64,000 nucleotides of DNA from Salvelinus alpinus (Eukaryota > Chordata > Actinopteri > Salmoniformes > Salmonidae). The notes under the pieces are model-generated. The model was not told the DNA's origin, ran no database searches, and saw only the letters and a list, made by a program, of their open reading frames with translations. Made by a program: the position numbers and the translations under genes. Location: assembly GCF_045679555.1 (NCBI RefSeq), contig NC_092092.1, positions 17,049,591-17,113,590 of the forward strand, read 5' to 3'. Numbering within the stretch: position 1 is the first letter of the stretch; the number at the start of each line of letters is the position of its first letter. Below, piece after piece: positions 45,701-54,700 of this stretch.

Positions 45701-48700
45701 GACCCTACCCTGTAGTGATTTAGTTTTCACCCTGACCCTACCCTGTAGTGATTTAGTTTTCACCCTGACCCTACCCTGTAGTGATTTAGTTTTCACCCTG
45801 ACCCTACCCTGTAGTGATTTAGTTTTCACCCTGACCCTACCCTGTAGTGATTTAGTTTTCACCCTGACCCTACCCTGTAGTGATTTAGTTTTCACCCTGA
45901 CCCTACCCTGTAGTGATTTAGTTTTCACCCTGACCCTACCCTGTAGTGATTTAGTTTTCACCCTGACCCTACCCTGTAGTGATTTAGTTTTCACCCTGAC
46001 CCTACCCTGTAGTGATTTAGTTTTCACCCTGACCCTACCCTGTAGTGATTTAGTTTTCACCCTGACCCTACCCTGTAGTGATTTAGTTTTCACCCTGACC
46101 CTACCCTGTAGTGATTTAGTTTTCACCCTGACCCTACCCTGTAGTGATTTAGTTTTCACCCTGACCCTACCCTGTAGTGATTTAGTTTTCACCCTGACCC
46201 TACCCTGTAGTGATTTAGTTTTCACCCTGACCCTACCCTGTAGTGATTTAGTTTTCACCCTGACCCTACCCTGTAGTGATTTAGTTTTCACCCTGACCCT
46301 ACCCTGTAGTGATTTAGTTTTCACCCTGACCCTACCCTGTAGTGATTTAGTTTTCACCCTGACCCTACCCTGTAGTGATTTAGTTTTCACCCTGACCCTA
46401 CCCTGTAGTGATTTAGTTTTCACCCTGACCCTACCCTGTAGTGATTTAGTTTTCACCCTGACCCTACCCTGTAGTGATTTAGTTTTCACCCTGACCCTAC
46501 CCTGTAGTGATTTAGTTTTCACCCTGACCCTACCCTGTAGTGATTTAGTTTTCACCCTGACCCTACCCTGTAGTGATTTAGTTTTCACCCTGACCCTACC
46601 CTGTAGTGATTTCGTTTTCACCCTACCCTGTAGTGATTTCGTTTTCACCCTACCCTGTAGTGATTTCGTTTTCACCGTGACCCTACCCTGTAGTGATTTA
46701 GTTTTCACCCTGACCCTACCCTGTAGTGATTTAGTTTTCACCCTGACCCTACCCTGTAGTGATTTAGTTTTCACCCTCACTCTACCCTGTAGTGATTTAG
46801 TTTTCACCCTGACCCTACCCTGTAGTGATTTAGTTTTCACCATGACCCTACCCTGTAGTGATTTAGTTTTCACCCTCACCCTACCCTGTAGTGATTTAGT
46901 TTTCACCCTGACTCTACCCTGTAGTGATTTAGTTTTCACCATGACCCTACCCTGTAGTGATTTAGTTTTCACCCTGACCCTACCCTGTTGTGATTTAGTT
47001 TTTCACCCTACCCTGTAGTGATTTAGTTTTGACCCTACCCTGTAGTGATTTAGTTTTCACCCTGACCCTACCCTGTAGTGATTTAGTTTTCACTCTACCC
47101 TGTAGTGAATTAGTTTTCACCCTACCCTGTAGTGATTTAGTTTTCACCCTGACCCTACCCTGTTGTGATTTAGTTTTTCACCCTGACCCTACCCTGTTGT
47201 GATTTAGTTTTTCACCCTACCCTGTAGTGATTTAGTTTTGACACTACCCTGTAGTGATTTAGTTTTCACCATGACCCTACCCTGTAGTGATTTAGTTTTC
47301 ACCCTACCCTGTTGTGATTTATTTTTCACCCTGACCCTACCCTGTAGTGATTTAGTTTTCACTCTACCCTGTAGTGATTTAGTTTTCACCCTACCCTGTA
47401 GTGATTTGGTTTTCACCATGACCCTACCCTGTAGTGATTTAGTTTTCACCATGACACTACCCTGTAGTGATTTAGTTTTCACCCTGACTCTACCCTGTAG
47501 TGATTTAGTTTTCACCCTGACTCTACCCTGTAGTGATTTAGTTTTCACCCTGACCCTGCAGTGATTTAGTTTTCACCCTGACCCTGCAGTGATTTAGTTT
47601 TCACCCTGACCCTACCCTGTAGTGATTTAGTTTTCACCCTGACCCTACCCTGTAGTGATTTAGTTTTCACCCTGACCCTACCCTGTAGTGATTTAGTTTT
47701 CACCCTGACCCTACCCTGTAGTGATTTAGTTTTCACCCTACCCTGTAGTGATTTCGTTTTCACCATGACGCTACCCTGTAGTGATTTCGTTTTCACCATG
47801 ACGCTACCCTGTAGTGATTTAGTTTTCACCGTGACCCTACCCTGTAGTGATTTAGTTTTCACCCTGACCCTACCCTGTAGTGATTTAGTTTTCACCCTCA
47901 CTCTACCCTGTAGTGATTTAGTTTTCACCCTGACCCTACCCTGTAGTGATTTAGTTTTCACCATGACCCTACCCTGTAGTGATTTAGTTTTCACCCTCAC
48001 CCTACCCTGTAGTGATTTAGTTTTCACCCTGACTCTACCCTGTAGTGATTTAGTTTTCACCATGACCCTACCCTGTAGTGATTTAGTTTTTCACCCTACC
48101 CTGTAGTGATTTAGTTTTGACCCTACCCTGTAGTGATTTAGTTTTCACCCTGACCCTACCCTGTAGTGATTTAGTTTTCACTCTACCCTGTAGTGAATTA
48201 GTTTTCACCCTACCCTGTAGTGATTTAGTTTTCACCCTGACCCTACCCTGTTGTGATTTAGTTTTCACCCTGACCCTACCCTGTAGTGATTTAGTTTTCA
48301 CCCTGACCCTACCCTGTAGTGATTTCGTTTTCACCCTCACCCTACCCTGTAGTGATTTATTTTTCACCCTGACCCTACCCTGTAGTGATTTAGTGTTCAC
48401 CCTACCCTGTAGTGATTTAGTTTTCACCCTGACCCTACCCTGTAGTGATTTAGTTTTCACCCTGACCCTACCCTGTAGGGTTTTAGTTTTCACCCTGACC
48501 CTACCCTGTAGGGTTTTAGTTTTCACCCTGACCGTGCTCATTGTGTATTTACACTCTAGACTGGTGTCGTAATGCGTTTTAATGCTCGCTTCGAGGCAAG
48601 CAACATTGAAACATGCATGAGAGCATCAGCTGTTCTGGACGACTGTGTGATCATGCTCTCCGTAGCCGATGTGAGTAAGACCTTTAAACAGGTCAACATT

Positions 48701-51700
48701 CACAAGCCCGCGGGGCCAGATGTATTACCAGGACATGTACTCAGAGCATGCACGGACCAACTTGCAAGTGTCTTCACTGACATTTTCAACCTCTCCCTGA
48801 CCGAGTCTCTAATACCGACATGTTTTAAGTCCCTGTGCCCAAGAAAGCGAAGGTAACCTGCCTAAATGACTACCGACCCGTAGCACTCAAGTCTGTAGCC
48901 ATGAAGTGCTTTGAAAGGCTGGTCATGGTTCACATCAACAGCATCATCCCGGAAACCCTAGACCCACTCCAATTTGCATACCGCCCCAACAGATCCACAG
49001 ATTACGCAATCTCTATCGCACTCCACACTGCCCTTTCCCACCTGGACAAAAGGAACCACTATGTGAGAATGCTGTTCATTGACTACAGCTCAGCGTTCAA
49101 CACCATAGTGCCCTGAAAGCTCATCACTAAGCTAAGGACCCTGGGACTAAACACCTCTCTCTGCAACTGGATCCTGGGCTTCCTGACGGGTCGCCCCCAG
49201 GTGATAAGGGTAGGCAACAACACATCTGCAACGCGGATCCTTAACACTGGGGCCCCTCAGGGGTGCGTGCTCAGTCCCCCCCTGTACTCCCTGTTCACAC
49301 ACGACTGCCTATTGGGAGGAGGTCAGAGATCTGGCGTTGTGATACCAGGACAGCAACCTCTCCCTCAACGTGAGCAAGACAAAGGAGCTGATCGTGGACT
49401 ACAGGAAAAGGAGGGCCGAACACGCCCACATCGATGGGGCTGTAGTGGAGCAGGGGGAGAGTTTCAAGTTCCTTGGTGACCACATCACCAACAAACTATC
49501 ATGGTCCAAACACACCAAGAAAGTCGTGAAGAGGGCACGACAACACCTTCTCCCCCTCAGGAGACTGAAAAGATTTGGCATGTGTCCCCAGATCCTCAAA
49601 ACGTTCTACAGCTGCACCATCGAGAGCATCCTGACCGGTTGCATCACCGCCTGGTATGGCAACTGCTCAGCATCCGACAGTAAGGCGTTAGAGGGTAGTG
49701 CGTATGGCCAATTGAATCCCTGGGGCCAAGCTTACTGCCAACCAGGACCTATATACTAGGCGTTGTCAGAGGAAGGCCCCAAAAATTGTCAACGACTCCA
49801 GTCACTGAAGTCATGGACTCTTCTCTCTGCTACCGCACGGCAAGCAGTACCGCAGCGCCAAGTCTAGGATCAAAAGGCTCCTTAACAGCTTCTTACCCCC
49901 AAGCCATAAGACTGCTGAACAATTCATCATCAAATGGCCACCCAGACTAAGTGAATTATTGATGCCCAGAGCTGGCTTCCACAACATGTGAACAATGTGA
50001 AAAAATATGGGATCGATAGACCTAACAACTAGAAATGGGCAGATGTTGTAGTAAGTGGTGTCAGGTGTGGTCACGGGACGAGGTGCCCCTAAACCTCTCC
50101 AAAGTTTCATATGTTTGTAAATTAGAAAGTTCCAGTGCTATTACATATCTGCAATCCCTAAATTCTATTTGTTCAGTATAAAAACACAATTTCTACCATA
50201 CCAGGGTACATTCGTGTCCTTTCAACCTCTCCAAAGTGTCCGAATGTGGTAATTGCACTGTTTTTGCACACTGGATGTGGGGGGACATGCATTGGATATC
50301 CAAGTGTTTTCATCATATTTTTCATGAGCAAAGATATAGTCACTTGGTGGACATTCAATGTTGCTATTAATCCATACATCATCAGATGACATTGACAATA
50401 GGCTAGATTTGTCCCCAGGGTACTCCTGCCACTATCATCACCAACCCTCTCCCAACCCTCTCTCCCTCTCCTCTCCTCAGTGTACTCCTGCCACTATCAT
50501 CACCAACCCTCTCCCCCTCTCCCAACTCCTCTCCTCAGTGTACTCCTGCCACCATCATCACCAACCCTCTCCCCCTCTCCCAACTCCTCTCCTCAGTGTA
50601 CTCCTGTCACCATCATCACCAACCCTCTCCCAACTCCTCTCCCCCTCTCCCAACTCCTCTCCTCAGTGTACTCCTGTCACCATCATCACCAACCCTCTCC
50701 CAACTCCTCTCCCCCTCTCCCAACTCCTCTCCTCAGTGTACTCATGTCACCATCATCACCAACCCTCTCCCCCTCTCCCAACCCTCTCCCCCTCTCCCAA
50801 CTTCTCTCCCCAGGGTACTGCTGCCACCATCATCACCAACCCTCTCCCCCTCTCCAAACCCTCTCCCCCTCTCCCAACTCCTCTCCCCAGGGTACTCCTG
50901 CCACTCTGCCACCTTCTCCTCTCCGCTCTCCTCTCCATCTCTCCTCTCCCCTCTTCTCTCTCTCTCTCCTCTTTAGGCTCATTGGAGGGACTTCCACTTG
51001 GCCACCATTATCACCACTAAGTCTCTCTCCTCCCCTCTCTCCTCTTCTCTCTGTTCTCTCTAGGGTACTCCATCACCACTAAATCTCTCCTCTCTCCTTT
51101 CCTGTCTTCTCTCAGGGTACTCCAGCTCGTTGGAGGGACTTCCACTCTGCCACTATCGTTGGCACTAAGATGTTTGTGTTTGGAGGCAGAGCAGATCGCT
51201 TCGGTCCGTTCCACTCTAATAATGAGATCTACTGCAACAAGATAAAGGTGTTTGATACAGAGACCAACAGCTGGCTGAACACTGCTACTACCCAGCTCCT
51301 ACCAGAGGGACGACGTAGCCACTCAGCCTGTAAGAGATAGACACACACAAACACTCGTTGCATTTTTCAACCCTTTATCTTGTAATGTAGTTTAATGGCA
51401 GTGTTGAATAAAAGGCTCATGTCAATGCATTCATTATAGGAAAACTGTCTGAATTCAAATGTTCCATCTTTCTTTTCTGTAATTATGTTCTGTTGACTGC
51501 AGTTCTCTCCTGTGTGACCTTTCAGTCTCCCTTTCACATTGGGGGTGAGGGCCCCACTGCTCCTGTTGGGGTGTGTTTGTGTCTATAGGGCCCCTCTGCT
51601 CCTGTTAGGGTGTGTTTGTGTCTGTAGGGCCCCTCTGCTCCTGTTGTGGTGTCTATAGGGCCCCACTGCTCCTGTTGGGGTGTCTTTAGGGCCCCACTGC

Positions 51701-54700
51701 TCCTGTTGGGGTGTCTATAGGGCCCCACTGCTCCTGTTGGGGTGTCTTTAGGGCCCCACTGCTCCTGTTGGGGTGTCTATAGGGCCCCACTGCTCCTGTT
51801 GGGGTGTCTATAGGGCCCCACTGCTCCTGTTGGGGTGTCTTTAGGGCCCCACTGCTCCTGTTGGGGTGTCTATAGGGCCCCACTGCTCCTGTTGGGGTGT
51901 CTATAGGGCCCCACTGCTCCTGTTGTGGTGTCTATAGGGCCCCACTGCTCCTGTTGCGGTGTCTATAGGGCCCCACTGCTCCTGTTGCGGTGTCTATAGG
52001 GCCCCACTGCTCCTGTTGCAGTGTCTATAGGGCCCCACTGCTCCTGTTGAGGTGTCTATAGGGCCCCACTGCTCCTGTTGGGGTGTCTATAGGGCCCCAC
52101 TGCTCCTGTTGGGGTGTCTATAGGGCCCCACTGCTCCTGTTGAGGTGTCTATAGGGCCCCACTGCTCCTGTTGCGGTGTCTATAGGGCCCCACTGCTCCT
52201 GTTGAGGTGTCTATAGGGCCCCACTGCTCCTGTTGGGGTGTCTATAGGGCCCCACTGCTCCTGTTGGGGTGTCTATAGGGCCCCACTGCTTCTGTCGAGG
52301 TGTCTATAGGGCCCCACTTTTCCTGTTAGGGTGTCTATAGGACCCCACTGCTTCTGTCGAGGTATCTATAGGGCCCCACTTTTCCTGTTAGGGTGTCTAT
52401 AGGGGCCCACTGCTCCTGTTGAGGTGTCTTTAGGGCCCCACTGCTCCTGTTGAGGTGTCTGTAGGGCCCCACTGCTCCTGTTGAGGTGTCTATAGGGCCC
52501 CACTGCTCCTGTTGAGGTGTCTTTAGGGCCCCACTGCTCCTGTTGAGGTGTCTTTAGGGCCCCTCTGCTCCTGTTGGGGTGTCTATAGGGCCCCTCTGCT
52601 CCTGTTGGGGTGTCTATAGGGCCCCTCTGCTCCTGTTGGGGTGTCTATAGGGCCCCACTGCTCCTGTTGGGGTGTCTATAGGGCCCCACTGTTCCTGTTA
52701 TGGTGTCTTTATGTGCTTCTTCCTTTGTTACTCACCATTTGATATATTATTTTTCTAAAACAAAAAGACAGATCTCCTAAATGGTCATGTTCTATTCATT
52801 TTCCTTTCTCCTCCAGTTTCCTACAACGGGGAGCTGTATATATTCGGGGGCTACAACGCTCGTCTGGACCGACACTTCAACGACCTCTGGACGTTCAACC
52901 CAGGTGATAAAAAATATATAAAATGATATGTACATCCATTTTAAAATGTGAGGTTTGGTAGGACAGGCAGGGAGCTGGTGCTGGGTTAGTAGGAAAGGCA
53001 GGGAACTATTGTTGGGTTGGTAGGACAGTCAGGGAGTTGGTGTTAGGTTGGTAGGACAGGCAGGGAGCTGGTGTTGGGTTGGTAGGACAGGCAGGAAGCT
53101 GGTGCTGGGTTAGTAGGAAAGGCAGGGAACTATTGTTGGGTTGGTAGGACAGTCAGGGAGCTAGTGTTGGGTTGGTAGGACAGTCAGGGAGCTAGTGCTG
53201 GGTTGGTAGGACAGGCAGGGAGCTGGTGTTGGGTTGGTAGGACAGTCAGGGAACTAGTGTTGGGTTGGTAGGACAGTCAGGGAACTAGTGTTGGGTTGGT
53301 AGGACAGTCAGGGAACTAGTGCTGGGTTGGTAGGACAGTCAGGGAACTAGTGTTGGGTTGGTAGGACAGTCAGGGAACTAGTGCTAGGTTGGTAGGACAG
53401 TCAGGGAACTGGTGCTGGGTTGGTAGGACAGTCAGGGAACTAGTGTTGGGTTGGTAGGACAGTCAGGGAACTAGTGCTGGGTTGGTAGGACAGGCAGTGA
53501 ACTGGTGCTGGGTTGGTAGGACAGTCAGGGAACTGGTGCTGGGTTGGTAAACAGTCAGGGAACTAGTGTTGGGTTGGAAGGACAGTCAGGGAACTAGTGC
53601 TGGGTTGGTTGGACAGGCAGGGAACTGGTGCTGGGTTGGTAAACAGTCAGGGAGCTAGTGTTGGGTTGGTAGGACAGTCAGGGAACTAGTGCTGGGTTGG
53701 TTGGACAGGCAGGGAACTGGTGTTGGGTTGGTAGGACAGGCAGGGAGCTGGTGTTGGGTTGGTAGGACAGGCAGGGAGCTGGTGTTGGGTTGGTAGGACA
53801 GTCAGGGAGCTGGTGCTGGGTTGGTAGGACAGTCAGGGAGCTGGTGCTGGGTTGGTAGGACAGTCAGGGAGCTGGTGTTGGGTTGGTAGGACAGGCAGGG
53901 AGCTGGTGTTGGGTTGGTAGGACAGGCAGGGAGCTGGTGTTGGGTTGGTCAATCTTCCGCACGGCAAGCGGCACTGGAAGGCCAAGTCTGGAACCGACAG
54001 GACCATGAACCGCTTATCCCCTCAAGCCAAATAGTTGGATTTTTGGGGGATTAGATTTGACTGTCACTAAGCCATCTGCTGTTCTAAATATGTCCACTAG
54101 ATGGCAGTATAACCTGTTCCATCCATATTCCATTGTCTGTATCTATGTAATGCACTACATGGCCTGAACACCATGTTGTCGTAGTGATTGCATAGCTAGC
54201 CAGTCTAAGTGGGTGTCCATGGTGCTGTCTTATAAGGGATGATTGAACACATCGACATTCAGCAGTCACTCTCCTGGCAGCCACACAGATCCTCAAAGTT
54301 CTATGTTATTAATAAACTCATTTTGTCCTCCTGGCTGTTCTGTCGCTCTGTTTTTCTCTCCCTGTCTGTCTCTCTCTGTCTCTCTTTCACTCTCTAACCT
54401 TCTCCCTCTCTTTCACTCTCTAACCTTCTCCCCGTCTCTCTCCCTGTCTGTCTCTCTCTGACTCTGTCTCTCTTTCACTCTCTAACCTTCTCCCTCTCTT
54501 TCACTCTCTAACCTTCTCCCTCTCTTTCACTTTCTAACCTTCTCCCTCTCTTTCACTCTCTAACCTTCTCCCTCTCTTTCACTCTCTAACCTTCTCCCTC
54601 TCTTTCACTCTCTAACCTTCTCCCTCTCTTTCACTCTCTAACCTTCTCCCTCTCTTTCACTCTCTAACCTTCTCCCTCTCTTTCACTCTCTAACCTTCTC

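Noticed and set aside
41894..46972. 1,692-codon open frame on the minus strand
   Set aside because: It is the 33-bp minisatellite read through: a pure repetition of [11 protein letters not shown]. The period is 11 codons, so openness needs no selection, and the frame ends where unit lengths vary.
41925..48536. Interstitial telomeric repeat
   Set aside because: CCCTGACCCTACCCTG resembles telomeric CCCTAA, but CCCTAA itself never forms a run and the period is 33 bp, not 6.
50358..51082. Overlapping Pro/Ser/His-rich frames of 126-220 codons
   Set aside because: They arise from the tandem copies of the exon 5 acceptor region; they are intronic and low in complexity.
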